64,000 bases of DNA from Luteitalea sp. TBR-22 (GTDB taxonomy: Bacteria; Acidobacteriota; Vicinamibacteria; Vicinamibacterales; Vicinamibacteraceae), in the NCBI RefSeq assembly GCF_016865485.1, contig NZ_AP024452.1, forward strand, positions 3,742,501-3,806,500. Reading direction: 5' to 3'. The notes beneath the pieces are model-generated. The model ran no database searches. It was not told where the DNA came from and saw only the letters and a program-made list of their open reading frames with translations. This document shows, in pieces, positions 8,685 through 16,840 of this stretch (positions within the stretch are counted from its first letter, which is position 1; the number at the start of each line of letters is the position of its first letter). A program made the translations under genes and the position numbers.

Positions 8685-9770
8685 CTAGCGTTCTCCGAGG
8701 CCCGGCATCCGCGTGAAGGTGCGGACGACGTCGGGGTCGAACTGCGTCCCGCTGCCCCGCACGAGCTCGCTGATCGCCTGATCGTGCGTCAACGAGTCGC
8801 GGAACGGGCGTGGCGATCGCATCGCATCGAACGAGTCGGCGACCGCCAGCACGCGGCTGGTCATCGGGATCTCGTCCCCCGAGAGCTGCCGCGGATAGCC
8901 GCCGCCCGCGTACTCCTCGAAGCGCGATCTGATGATCCCGGCCGCCGGGCGGAGCGCGGGGATGGCCTCGAGAATCGATGCGCCGAGGTCGGGCACGCGG
9001 CGCCACAGCGCACGCTCCTCTGCGGTCAGCTCGCCGGTCTTGCTCAGGAGCCCGTCGGGCAGCACCAGTCGCCCGAGTTCGTGCAGGAGCGCTGCCTGTC
9101 CGAGGGCCTCCACCTGCGAGGCCTGGAGGCGCAGCGTGGAGGCCAGGGCCACGGCCAGCCGCCGCACCCGGTGGCTGTGCTCGCGCCACAGGTCGCTTCG
9201 GAACGCCACCAGGTCGAGCGCCGCCTCGACCTGCGCCGTCGTGCCGATCTCCAGCCGCGACAGGGCCTCGATCAAGCGGCGGTGCCGCGCGCCGAGCTCC
9301 GATGCGCGCTGCTCCCGCAGCAGGCGGTCGGCACGCCGCAAGCGGTGGTGCCGCATGCCGTTCTCGAGCGCCCGCGACAGGCTGCGCTGGTCGAACGGCT
9401 TCAGCAGGTAGTCGACGACGCCCTGCTGCAGGCCGCGCAGGGCCCAGTCGACGTCGTGGATTCCGGTCACCAGCACCACGGCCATGTCCGGGTGCTGCTG
9501 CTGCACCTGCTCGAGGAACCAGAAGCCGTCGCGTCCGGGCATCTGCACGTCGCAGAACGCCACGGCGATGCCGCGCGAGGCGGCGACGGCCAGCGCCTGC
9601 TCGGCGCCGTCGACGGCCACCGGACGGCACCCGTCGGCCTCGACCCACGCCGACAGCACCTCCCGCACCCCCTCGTCATCGTCGACCACGAGCACGGGCG
9701 TGGGCTCGTCGAGGCTCCCGCCGCCCGTCAGCACGTCGAGGGGCTGTTCCGGTTCGAGCCGCGCCATCAT
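8685..9770 (-). CDS. Response regulator with degenerate HD-GYP output domain
   Basis: The protein has 361 residues. The receiver domain (about 25-140) has VLVVDDDE, phospho-acceptor Asp in FCDVQMPG, and LLKPF with the conserved lysine. The C-terminal domain (about 165-361) has the length and order of HD-GYP c-di-GMP phosphodiesterases, but key residues are altered: LLHELGR replaces HDIGK, FEEYAGGGYP replaces HHERxDGxGYP, and VLAVADSFDAM keeps only the last Asp motif. Catalytic metal binding may therefore be lost. Its ATG overlaps the stop of the sigma-54 regulator at 9767, so the two are coupled. Confidence 0.88.
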   Translation of the reverse strand: MMARLEPEQPLDVLTGGGSLDEPTPVLVVDDDEGVREVLSAWVEADGCRPVAVDGAEQALAVAASRGIAVAFCDVQMPGRDGFWFLEQVQQQHPDMAVVLVTGIHDVDWALRGLQQGVVDYLLKPFDQRSLSRALENGMRHHRLRRADRLLREQRASELGARHRRLIEALSRLEIGTTAQVEAALDLVAFRSDLWREHSHRVRRLAVALASTLRLQASQVEALGQAALLHELGRLVLPDGLLSKTGELTAEERALWRRVPDLGASILEAIPALRPAAGIIRSRFEEYAGGGYPRQLSGDEIPMTSRVLAVADSFDAMRSPRPFRDSLTHDQAISELVRGSGTQFDPDVVRTFTRMPGLGER

Positions 9771-11197
9771 GCCGCCCCCTTGCCGCGTCGCGCGATGGTG
9801 ACGCCGAGATCGAGGCGTTCGAGCTTGCGGTAGAGCGCTCGTCGGCTGAGGCCGAGCAGCGTGGCGGCCTTCTTCTTGTTGCCGTCGGCGCGTTGCAGGG
9901 CACGCATGATGTGCTCGCGTTCCACGTCCGACAACGGACCGACCGCGTCGGGCGCGGGCGAGACGCGACCCGCGGCCGGGGGTATCGGCGCCACGGGCCA
10001 GGCGTGGACCGGCGGCGACGTCCGGGGTGGCGGCAGGCTGCCCTTGACGTCGAGCTCACCGACCAGGCGCCCCTCGGCCATCAGGCAGGCGCGCTCCAGC
10101 ACATTGCGCAGTTCGCGCACGTTGCCGTACCAGTCGGCCTCCCGCAGCAACCGCTCGGCGCCCGAGGTCAGGCCCGACAGCGGCTTGGCCAGACGGGTCG
10201 CCGTGGCGCGCATGAACGCGTTGGCGAGGTACACGATGTCGTCGCGCCGATCGCGCAGCGGCGGGACATGGATGTCGACGACGTTGAGCCGGTAGAAGAG
10301 GTCGCGCCGGAAGCGGCCGGCGTCGCATTCGCCCTCGAGATCACGGTTGGTGGCGGCGATGACCGTCACGTCCACCTTGCGCGGCTCGAGCGAGCCGACG
10401 CGATGGACCTCGCCGAACTCGATGGTGCGCAGCAGCCTGGCCTGCACGCCGGCAGGCAGTTCCGCGACCTCGTCGAGGAAGAGCGTGCCGCCATCGGCCA
10501 GTTCGAACAACCCGGGCTTGGAGTCGGTGGCGCCGGGGAAGGCGCCGCGGACGTGCCCGAACAGCTCGCTCTCGAAGAGCGTCTCCACCACCGCCGAGCA
10601 GTTGATGACGACGAAGCGGCGGTCGGCACGCGGCCCGAGTTGGTGCAGCGCGCGGGCGACCAGTTCCTTGCCTGTGCCGGTCTCGCCGCTGACCAGGGCG
10701 GTGCGCACGTGCGGCGCCACCGTCCGCAGCACGCGGAACAGCTTCTGCATCGGCACCGAGCGGCCGATCATGCCGTGGAACGTGACCCCGGGCGACCGCT
10801 CCGCCGGGAACAGCCGCACACGGCGCCGCAGGGCATCGTCGTACTGGTCGGCCAGCAACCGGCGCACCTTGTCGACGTCGATGGGCTCCCGCAGGTACTG
10901 ATGAACGCCCAGCCGGATGGCAGCCACGGCCGACTCGACCGACGCGCAGGCCGTGACCAGCATCAGCGACAGGTCCGGCGCTTCCTCGCGGAGGCTGGTG
11001 AGCAGCCCCAGGCCGTCGATGTCGGCCTGATCCAGCGAGACGATGGCCGCATCGGGCGGCCGCTGGCGGAAGGCGCTCAGGCCCTCGGCGCCGGTGTCGC
11101 TGACATGCACGGCGAACCCCGCCCGGGCCGCTGCGTCGAGCAGGAGGTCGCGGGTCGAACTGGGGGGGTGGATGACCAGCAGGGCAGGCGTGCTCAT
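9767..11197 (-). CDS. Sigma-54-dependent response regulator (NtrC family)
   Basis: The start ATG (MSTPALLVIHP) gives 476 residues. An N-terminal receiver (1-120) has a weak phosphorylation pocket (IVSLDQADIDG) and the lysine/proline turn replaced by YLREPIDVDKV. The AAA+ domain (about 150-385) shows Walker A GETGTGKE, Walker B GGTLFLDEV and RRDLFYRLNVVDI with the R finger. The sigma-54 contact loop, normally GAFTGA, reads GAFPGA. A Fis-type helix-turn-helix ends the protein (KKKAATLLGLSRRALYRKLERL). It activates sigma-54 promoters by remodelling the RNA polymerase closed complex; the target is unknown. It is coupled to the HD-GYP-like gene downstream. Confidence 0.93.
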   Translation of the reverse strand: MSTPALLVIHPPSSTRDLLLDAAARAGFAVHVSDTGAEGLSAFRQRPPDAAIVSLDQADIDGLGLLTSLREEAPDLSLMLVTACASVESAVAAIRLGVHQYLREPIDVDKVRRLLADQYDDALRRRVRLFPAERSPGVTFHGMIGRSVPMQKLFRVLRTVAPHVRTALVSGETGTGKELVARALHQLGPRADRRFVVINCSAVVETLFESELFGHVRGAFPGATDSKPGLFELADGGTLFLDEVAELPAGVQARLLRTIEFGEVHRVGSLEPRKVDVTVIAATNRDLEGECDAGRFRRDLFYRLNVVDIHVPPLRDRRDDIVYLANAFMRATATRLAKPLSGLTSGAERLLREADWYGNVRELRNVLERACLMAEGRLVGELDVKGSLPPPRTSPPVHAWPVAPIPPAAGRVSPAPDAVGPLSDVEREHIMRALQRADGNKKKAATLLGLSRRALYRKLERLDLGVTIARRGKGAA

Positions 11198-11415
11198 TCG
11201 GCCGTTCTCTACCTGCTCAATCGACCCGGGCGCACGGGCCTTGAACCAAAGCGACACACGAGGCGCACACGGGCGAGGCACGGGCCGCCCGACGTGCGCA
11301 ATGCGCGATGCCGGATGCCGCACTGGCGAAGCACCCGGATGTGGGCGGCGCTTGGGCGACGCGCCTCCCTCCCCCGGGACCGGAGGGCGAAGACGGTCCG
11401 TGGGAAGATCGCCGC

Positions 11416-12447
11416 GTGCGATTCGCCTCACGGCTGTTCGTGGCCGCCGTCGCGGCCCTGGTGGCCTCGTGCGCGAGCCGGCAACAGCCGCCGCGGCCGA
11501 CCCCGCCGCCGGTCGCCCGGCCCGGCACCGGCGTGCCGACCACCCCACCCCCGCCGGCGCCGGTCCTGCCGCCGTCCGGCGATCTGGTGCTGCGGATCGA
11601 AACCGGGGCGCGCGGAACCGGACAGGTGGAAGCCGTGCCGCTCGAGGCGTACGTACGGGACGTCGTGGTCGGCGAGATTGCCGTGGCCCCCCAGGACGGC
11701 TCCCTCGCCGGGCAGGCCTACGCGGCGCAGGCGATCGTCGCGCGGACCTATGCCCTGGCGGTACGAGGACGGCACGCCGCCGAGGGGTTCGACCTCTGCT
11801 CCACGACCCACTGCCAGGTGTACGTGCGCGACCAGTGGCGACGCAGCCGCTGGGCCTCCGAGGTGGACGCGGCGGTGACGCGGACGCGGGGCCAGTACCT
11901 CTCCTCGGCGGGACGCCCCATCGAAGCCGTGTTCCACGCCCACTGCGGCGGCCACACGAGTGCGGCGGTGGAAGTCTGGCGGACCGCCGGCGCGCCTTAC
12001 CTGCGCGGTGTGGAGGACCCGTACTGCGTGCGCGAGCAGTCGGGTGACTGGAGCAGTCGCCTCGAGCTCGAGGCGGTGCGCGCGGCCCTGAATCGTCGCC
12101 CGCGCACCGAGGTCGGCGACCGCCTGGACGGCGTGCAGGTGCTGCGCCGCGATGCCGGTGGGCGGGTCGTCGAACTCGTGCTCTCGGGGGCGCGGTCCCC
12201 CGTGGTCACCGCCGAGGACTTCCGGCTGGCGGTCATCGCCGCGGCGGGAGTCCGCAGCCTGCGGAGCACGCGGTTCGAGGTCGCGCGCCACGGCACGGCG
12301 CTGGTGTTCACCGGGCGCGGCTCGGGCCATGGGGTCGGCCTGTGCCAGGTCGGGCTCCTCGGACGGTTGCGGGCCGGCCAGACGGTGGCGCAGGTGCTCG
12401 GCGCGTACTACGCGGGGGTGGACCTGTCGCGGTTGGGCGGAACGTAA
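11416..12447 (+). CDS. SpoIID/LytB-domain lipoprotein
   Basis: The start is taken as GTG (VRFASRLFVAAVAAL), giving 343 residues. A lipoprotein signal peptide ends at the lipobox LVASC near residue 20, so the protein is probably anchored in the outer membrane or periplasm. A Pro-rich linker follows, then the SpoIID domain: QAIVARTYAL, CSTTHCQVY, VFHAHCGGHTSAAVEVW and the C-terminal GRGSGHGVGLCQVGLLG signature. SpoIID-family proteins are lytic transglycosylases that cut denuded peptidoglycan glycans; non-sporulating bacteria use relatives for cell separation or wall remodelling. The gene is divergent from the sigma-54 regulator. Confidence 0.92.
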   Translation: MRFASRLFVAAVAALVASCASRQQPPRPTPPPVARPGTGVPTTPPPPAPVLPPSGDLVLRIETGARGTGQVEAVPLEAYVRDVVVGEIAVAPQDGSLAGQAYAAQAIVARTYALAVRGRHAAEGFDLCSTTHCQVYVRDQWRRSRWASEVDAAVTRTRGQYLSSAGRPIEAVFHAHCGGHTSAAVEVWRTAGAPYLRGVEDPYCVREQSGDWSSRLELEAVRAALNRRPRTEVGDRLDGVQVLRRDAGGRVVELVLSGARSPVVTAEDFRLAVIAAAGVRSLRSTRFEVARHGTALVFTGRGSGHGVGLCQVGLLGRLRAGQTVAQVLGAYYAGVDLSRLGGT

Positions 12448-12456
12448 ACGCCGAAC

Positions 12457-12546
12457 GGCTCAGGGCTCAGGGCTCAGGGCTCAGGACTCAGAAACCACTC
12501 AGAAAGCTCTCTGAGCCTTGAGCCTTGAGCCTGAAGCCTGAAGCCG
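12457..12546. repeat. Opposed heptamer arrays between convergent genes
   Basis: Four copies of GGCTCAG plus GACTCAG are followed, after about 30 bases, by GAGCCTT x2 and related units in the reverse sense. The halves are mutually complementary and could fold into a long imperfect stem between two converging genes (ends at 12447 and 12578). It may act as a bidirectional terminator; that role is inferred. Confidence 0.7.
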
Positions 12547-12577
12547 AGCCCCGCCCCCTGGCGACTGCCCACTGCCG

Positions 12578-13273
12578 CTAGAACACCTCCCGCAGGCGAG
12601 CGAAGGTCTCGACGCGCAGGATGCCCGCATCGTGGTTGTCGGGCGGCAGCTCGGCGAGTTCGAGCGCCCATGTGCCCGGGTGCGGCACGAACACGGCGCC
12701 GAATCCGGCGTCGCGCGCCGGCAGGATGTCGGACTTGGGGCTGTTGCCGATCATCCACGCGCGGTCGGGCCGGACACCGAGGCGCCGCGCGGCGTCCCGG
12801 TACGCGCCGGCGTCCTTCTCGCGCACGACGTCGACCTGATGGAAGTGGTCGCGCAGGCCCGACCGCACCACCTTGTCCCACTGCTCGTCGTGGTTGCCCT
12901 TGGTGAAGAGCACCACGCGGTGACGGCGCCGCAGGTAGGCCAGCGTGTCGGGCACGTCGGGCAGCAGTTCGAGCCGCTTGCGCCGCAACGCCGCGATCTC
13001 GGCGCGCAGGAACGGGCGCAGGTCCTCGAGCGCGTGCACCAGGCCGACGTGCTCGCACAGCACCTCGAGCGACGCGCCGAAGTTCACCGACCCGTAGCCG
13101 TGGGCGCGGGTGCGCTGCCGCTCGATCGCCATCAGCGCCTCGCGCGTGCGCTCGCTCGCGACGCCGTACTCCTCCAACCGCGTGGCCGTGCGGCCGATCA
13201 CGGAGTCGAAGTAGATGTTGTTCTCCCAGAGGGTGTCGTCGGCGTCGATGAAGAGGGTCAGGCCCGGTCCCAC
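12578..13273 (-). CDS. HAD-superfamily hydrolase
   Basis: The protein has 231 residues and starts with GTG (VGPGLTLFIDADDTLW). All HAD motifs are present: motif I DADDTLWENN with the nucleophile Asp near residue 10, motif II LFTKGN, motif III lysine in EKDAGAY, and motif IV GNSPKSDILPA. The helical C1 cap lies between motifs I and II. It is a cytoplasmic phosphatase or phosphoglycolate-phosphatase-like enzyme whose substrate cannot be read from sequence. It converges with the SpoIID gene and is followed upstream by a 33-bp tandem repeat. Confidence 0.9.
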   Translation of the reverse strand: MGPGLTLFIDADDTLWENNIYFDSVIGRTATRLEEYGVASERTREALMAIERQRTRAHGYGSVNFGASLEVLCEHVGLVHALEDLRPFLRAEIAALRRKRLELLPDVPDTLAYLRRRHRVVLFTKGNHDEQWDKVVRSGLRDHFHQVDVVREKDAGAYRDAARRLGVRPDRAWMIGNSPKSDILPARDAGFGAVFVPHPGTWALELAELPPDNHDAGILRVETFARLREVF

Positions 13274-13302
13274 GCGCCCTCCCCGCCGCCGGGGCGCGCC
13301 GC

Positions 13303-13400
13303 CTGCCCCGCCGAAGCCGGCCCCCGCAGACGGGCCTGCCCCGCCGAAGCCGGCCCCCGGAGACGGGCCTGCCCCGCCGAAGCCGGCCGGCGAAGGCGGG
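13303..13400. repeat. 33-bp tandem repeat, three copies
   Basis: Units at 13303-13335, 13336-13368 and 13369-13400 share CTGCCCCGCCGAAGCCGGCC and then ACGGGC (the last copy diverges at its end). The repeat lies between the HAD gene start and the end of the DUF4159 gene. The core CCGCCGAAGCCGGC is imperfectly palindromic, so this looks like a dispersed REP-type element that has tandemly expanded. Confidence 0.8.
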
Positions 13401-14111
13401 TCACGACGTCATCGCGTAGACCGCGATGTTGACGGCCAGCTTGGTGTTGTCCTCGCGGCGGAAGCGCTTGTTCTTCCAGTCGTAGTCCCATTCGCAGCCG
13501 TAGTCCTTGTTGCTGTAGAGCACGCCGAGGCGTCCATGCTGCTCGAGGCCCCGCAGGTAGTCGTGGACGAGGTCGTCGCCCCAACCGTTCAGCTCGTGGG
13601 CCGTCGTCGGCGGCGTGTCGAAGCGGAAGAAGCAGCGGTACAGCGGATGGGTCGCCGGCAGCTTCGGCAGCGCCCCGGCCGGACCGAACGTGGCGCGCAT
13701 CTCCTGTTCGAAGCTGCGGGCGTAGAGCCCATCGACGTCGTGGTTGCAGTCGTCGGAGAACAGCAGCCCGCCCTGCTCGACGAAGGTCCGGAGGCCCCGA
13801 CGCTCCCGCGCGCTGAAGCGGACCAGCAGGTGGCCGGTCATGAACAGGAACGGGAAGGCCGGCAGGTCGGCAGCGTCGGCCGGGATGACCACCTCGTCGC
13901 GGTACACGGGAATACTGGTGTACTGGAGCACGCTGTCGAGGAAATTGGCGGCGACCTTCGGGTTGTAGTCCCAGTCTCCGGAGGCGTACCGGAGCCGGGC
14001 GAACACGAACTCCGACGGGCGCGGCTGGGCACGCAGGGGCGTGGCACACGACACGGCGGCGGCGGCAGCGGCAGAAGCCAGCGTCACGAACTCCCGGCGC
14101 GTCACGGACAC
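13401..14111 (-). CDS. DUF4159-domain protein with Tat signal
   Basis: The start is set at GTG (VSVTRREFVTLASAAAAA), giving 236 residues, because a TACAAT box stands six bases upstream and a twin-arginine signal (TRREFVTLA) then begins at once. The mature part is a DUF4159 domain: FVFARLRYASGDWDYNPKV, FLFMTGH, GGLLFSDDCNHDVDG and a C-terminal GVLYSNKDYGCEWDYDW. Members are exported proteins with a glutamine-amidotransferase-like fold, often near MoxR/BatA clusters, but their biochemical role is unknown. A longer ATG start about 45 bases upstream is possible. Confidence 0.87.
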   Translation of the reverse strand: MSVTRREFVTLASAAAAAAVSCATPLRAQPRPSEFVFARLRYASGDWDYNPKVAANFLDSVLQYTSIPVYRDEVVIPADAADLPAFPFLFMTGHLLVRFSARERRGLRTFVEQGGLLFSDDCNHDVDGLYARSFEQEMRATFGPAGALPKLPATHPLYRCFFRFDTPPTTAHELNGWGDDLVHDYLRGLEQHGRLGVLYSNKDYGCEWDYDWKNKRFRREDNTKLAVNIAVYAMTS

Positions 14112-14117
14112 GGCGCG

Positions 14118-14123
14118 ATTGTA
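14118..14123 (-). promoter_or_regulatory. Putative -10 box of the DUF4159 gene, leaderless arrangement
   Basis: On the minus strand TTTTACAAT is followed by six bases and the GTG start. No ribosome-binding site fits in between. The spacing is identical to that before gatB. Confidence 0.55.
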
Positions 14124-14205
14124 AAACGCCGCTGGCCCGTAGTAGCGTGGAGCCATCGATGTCGAGTCAGGTAAACGCGCGAGGCCGTCGGGGGCGTACC
14201 CACTG

Positions 14206-14868
14206 ATGGCAGCCGTGCGACCACCCGGATCGGTGGCCCTGGGCACACCGGGCGACATCGAGCTGGCCGCGGCCGTGAAGGCACACCTGGCCGCCGGCGA
14301 GGGCGCCGCGGCCCGCGAGCTGTACGGCGAGTTGGTGCGTCGGCACCAGCGCAAGGCGACGCGGATCGCGTTGTACTACCTCCGGGAGTCGGCCGATGCC
14401 GACGAGGCCGTGCAGGACGCGTTCGTGAAGGCCTACACGCACCTGCGTGACTTCGAGTACGGCCGGTCCTTCGAGGTGTGGTTCACGCGGATTCTCGTCA
14501 ACTGCTGCCTCGATCGCGTGAAGGCCCGGGGCCGCCGGGCGCGCTGGATGGTGGCGGCCGACGACCTGGGGGACTCCAGTCCGCTCGACCGACTGGCGGC
14601 GCCTCGCGACAGCACGCCCGAGGCGCTGGCGCTGCGACGTGAGCGCGGCGCTCGGTTGATGGACGCCATCGCCCGGCTGCCCGAGCGACAGAAGACCGTG
14701 GTGCTGCTGAGCCAGATCGAGGGCGCGAGCACGCGGGAAGTGAGCGAAGTGACCGGCTTGCGCGAGACGACGATTCGGGTGCACTTGTTCAGGGCCCTGC
14801 GTCGTTTGCGTTCGTTGTTGTCGGAGGACCCCGCGTTCGGCGAATCGCCCGACCGGGATCAGGAGTGA
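14206..14868 (+). CDS. ECF-type RNA polymerase sigma factor
   Basis: The 220-residue protein has sigma-70 region 2 (about residues 40-110: ALYYLRESADADEAVQDAFVKAYTHL, described by its ends, then FEVWFTRILVNCCLDRVK) and region 4 (about 150-205: LPERQKTVVLLSQIEGAS, then EVTGLRETTIRVHLFRALRRLR). Region 3 is missing, as in extracytoplasmic-function sigma factors. The next gene overlaps its stop and encodes a cysteine-motif membrane protein, the standard partner arrangement. The target regulon is not evident. The gene is divergent from DUF4159. Confidence 0.95.
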   Translation: MAAVRPPGSVALGTPGDIELAAAVKAHLAAGEGAAARELYGELVRRHQRKATRIALYYLRESADADEAVQDAFVKAYTHLRDFEYGRSFEVWFTRILVNCCLDRVKARGRRARWMVAADDLGDSSPLDRLAAPRDSTPEALALRRERGARLMDAIARLPERQKTVVLLSQIEGASTREVSEVTGLRETTIRVHLFRALRRLRSLLSEDPAFGESPDRDQE

Positions 14869-15485
14869 TGCTGACGCGCCCGATGCGCTGGTTCGGCCGC
14901 TGGGATAGCCCCCACCTGAGTGACGAGTCGCTCCTGGAGCTGCACGCCCTGCTGACGACCGGCGAGCACGCCCTGGCCGCCCGGTACCTGCGCCACGTGC
15001 GGCGCTGCGACGAGTGCGCCCAGCGCCTCGAGGTGGTGCGCGAGGAGAGCGCCGACCTCGGGCGGGACGTCGTGGCCCACCTCGACGGACGGATCTCCGC
15101 TGCACGCCTCGACCGTCAACACGACGTGATCCTGCGCCGGCTCGAGGGCCAATCGGGCAAGGTCCTGCCCTTCCCTGCCGCCCCCCATCGTCCCGCGCCC
15201 ACCCAGCCGCACCGGCGGTGGGTGGCCATGGCCGCCGCCTGCGGCCTGATGATCGGCATCGGCGCCGGCCGCCTCATGGGACCGGGTCCCCTCGGGCGGG
15301 GCCCGACCTGGCCGGCCAAGGCTCCGACGGTCCGGAGTGTCCCCGTCGGCGTCCAGCAGGAGACCGACGAACAGATGCTCGTCGAGATCGACGCCGCCCT
15401 CACCCGCAGCCGTACCAAGGAATTCCGGGCGCTCGACGAGCTGACGCCCCGGATCGCCGAGGCCCGCGCCCGCGCGAAGCGGTAG
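14868..15485 (+). CDS. Probable anti-sigma factor, membrane-anchored zinc-finger type
   Basis: The ATG overlaps the sigma-factor TGA (TGATG), giving 205 residues; a GTG three bases earlier is an alternative. The N-terminal 60 residues have an anti-sigma zinc-binding pattern: ELHALLTTGEHALAARYLRHVRRCDECAQRLE, described here by its HxxxCxxC core (HVRRCDEC). One transmembrane segment follows near residues 120-138 (WVAMAAACGLMIGIGAGRLM). The C-terminal part is periplasmic and helical. By position and motif it should bind and silence the ECF factor encoded just upstream until an envelope signal releases it. Confidence 0.82.
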   Translation: MLTRPMRWFGRWDSPHLSDESLLELHALLTTGEHALAARYLRHVRRCDECAQRLEVVREESADLGRDVVAHLDGRISAARLDRQHDVILRRLEGQSGKVLPFPAAPHRPAPTQPHRRWVAMAAACGLMIGIGAGRLMGPGPLGRGPTWPAKAPTVRSVPVGVQQETDEQMLVEIDAALTRSRTKEFRALDELTPRIAEARARAKR

Positions 15486-15562
15486 GGGCCCCCGGCCCGT
15501 TCCCCATTCCATTCCCCTTCGGCCCTTTCTGGCCGTTTTGCCCTGTCGCCCTTTTTGCCCTT

Positions 15563-15568
15563 TATACT
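15563..15568 (+). promoter_or_regulatory. Putative -10 box of ispH
   Basis: TATACT stands three bases before a GTG (15572), six before an in-frame TTG (15575) and nine before a second GTG (15578), all candidate ispH starts. The 30 bases upstream are unusually pyrimidine-rich, with TTTTGCCCT-like repeats, and TTGCCC at 15538 is a weak -35. The arrangement suggests a leaderless or nearly leaderless transcript. Confidence 0.5.
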
Positions 15569-15571
15569 TGG

Positions 15572-16792
15572 GTGTTGGTGCAACCACTCATCTTCCGGAA
15601 AGGCCTCGACCTCAAGGACGCCGTCAAGGGCGAACTCGCGCGTGACTATCACAGCGACGTCGTCGAGCAGATCCGGGCCAGCGACTTCCGCTTCGAACAG
15701 GGCCGGCTGACGATTCACCTGGCCCGCGAATTCGGCTTCTGCTACGGCGTGGACCGGGCGGTCGACTACGCGTACCAGGCGCGCAAGCGGTTCACCGACC
15801 AGCGCGTCTTCCTGACCGGCGAGATCATCCACAACCCGCACGTCAACCAGAAGCTCCGCACGGCGGGCATCCGCTTCCTGAGCGACCCGGGCGAGCCGTC
15901 GCCCGACCTCGGGCCGGGCGATGTGGTGATCATCCCGGCCTTCGGGGTGACGGTGCACGAACTGGCGCGGCTGCAGGAGCGGGGCTGCACGCTGGTCGAC
16001 ACCACGTGCGGTTCGGTCCTCAACGTGTGGAAGAACGTCACGCGCTATGCCCGCGAGGGCTTCACGGCGGTGATCCACGGCAAGGTCAAGCACGAGGAGA
16101 CGCAGGCCACTGCGAGCCAGGCGCTGAAGTTCCCCGGCGGCACGTACCTGGTGGTGCTCGACAAGGGCGAGGCCAACGAGGTGTGCAGCTACATCCGCCA
16201 CGGCGGCGACCGCGAGGCCTTCCTGGCGCGGTTCGGCAAGGCGGTGTCGGCCGGCTTCGATCCCGATCGGGATCTGGGCCGCATCGGCCTGGCCAACCAG
16301 ACGACGATGCTGATGTCGGAGTCGCTGGAGATCGCGGACATGCTCCGCGACGCGATGGCCGACCGGTACGGCGTCGAGGCGCTCGCCGAGCGCTATCGCG
16401 CCTTCGACACCATCTGCTCGGCCACCCAGGAGCGCCAGGACGCCGTGCTGTCGCTGCTCGACACCGAGCGTCTCGACGTGATGGTGGTGGTCGGCGGGTA
16501 CAACAGCAGCAACACCTGCAACCTCGCGCGCATCTGCGCCGAGCGCGTCCCCACGTTCCACATCGCCGACGTCGACGGCCTCCTGAGCCCGTCGCAGGTG
16601 CGTCATCGCCCGGTCCCGCTGACCGACCGCCCCGCGGTGCCGGTCGCCGAAATCACTACCGAAGGGTGGCTCCCGGCCACCGGTCCGGTGCGCATCGGCC
16701 TCACGGCCGGCGCGTCCACGCCGAACAACATCATCGGGATGGTCGTGGAACGCCTCGCGGCCTTCGCCGCGGCGGCGCCCGCCGTCAGGTAA
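15572..16792 (+). CDS. ispH: 4-hydroxy-3-methylbut-2-enyl diphosphate reductase IspH (LytB)
   Basis: The last enzyme of the MEP isoprenoid pathway reduces HMBPP to IPP and DMAPP with a 4Fe-4S cluster. About 406 residues from GTG VLVQPLIFRKG, the longer form of the family with an N-terminal extension and an insertion. The three cluster cysteines are in FGFCYGVDRAV (near residue 53), VDTTCGSVLNVW and NSSNTCNLARIC. GEIIHNP, the HGKVKHEET loop and the C-terminal TAGASTPNNII complete the family pattern. In-frame sequence upstream overlaps the anti-sigma gene in another frame and is not part of this gene. The start among GTG 15572, TTG 15575 and GTG 15578 is uncertain. Confidence 0.95.
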   Translation: MLVQPLIFRKGLDLKDAVKGELARDYHSDVVEQIRASDFRFEQGRLTIHLAREFGFCYGVDRAVDYAYQARKRFTDQRVFLTGEIIHNPHVNQKLRTAGIRFLSDPGEPSPDLGPGDVVIIPAFGVTVHELARLQERGCTLVDTTCGSVLNVWKNVTRYAREGFTAVIHGKVKHEETQATASQALKFPGGTYLVVLDKGEANEVCSYIRHGGDREAFLARFGKAVSAGFDPDRDLGRIGLANQTTMLMSESLEIADMLRDAMADRYGVEALAERYRAFDTICSATQERQDAVLSLLDTERLDVMVVVGGYNSSNTCNLARICAERVPTFHIADVDGLLSPSQVRHRPVPLTDRPAVPVAEITTEGWLPATGPVRIGLTAGASTPNNIIGMVVERLAAFAAAAPAVR

Positions 16793-16840
16793 ACGGCCGC
16801 CGTCCGGCGGCCGTACCCGGAGGACGGGGAAGGTGTGCTC

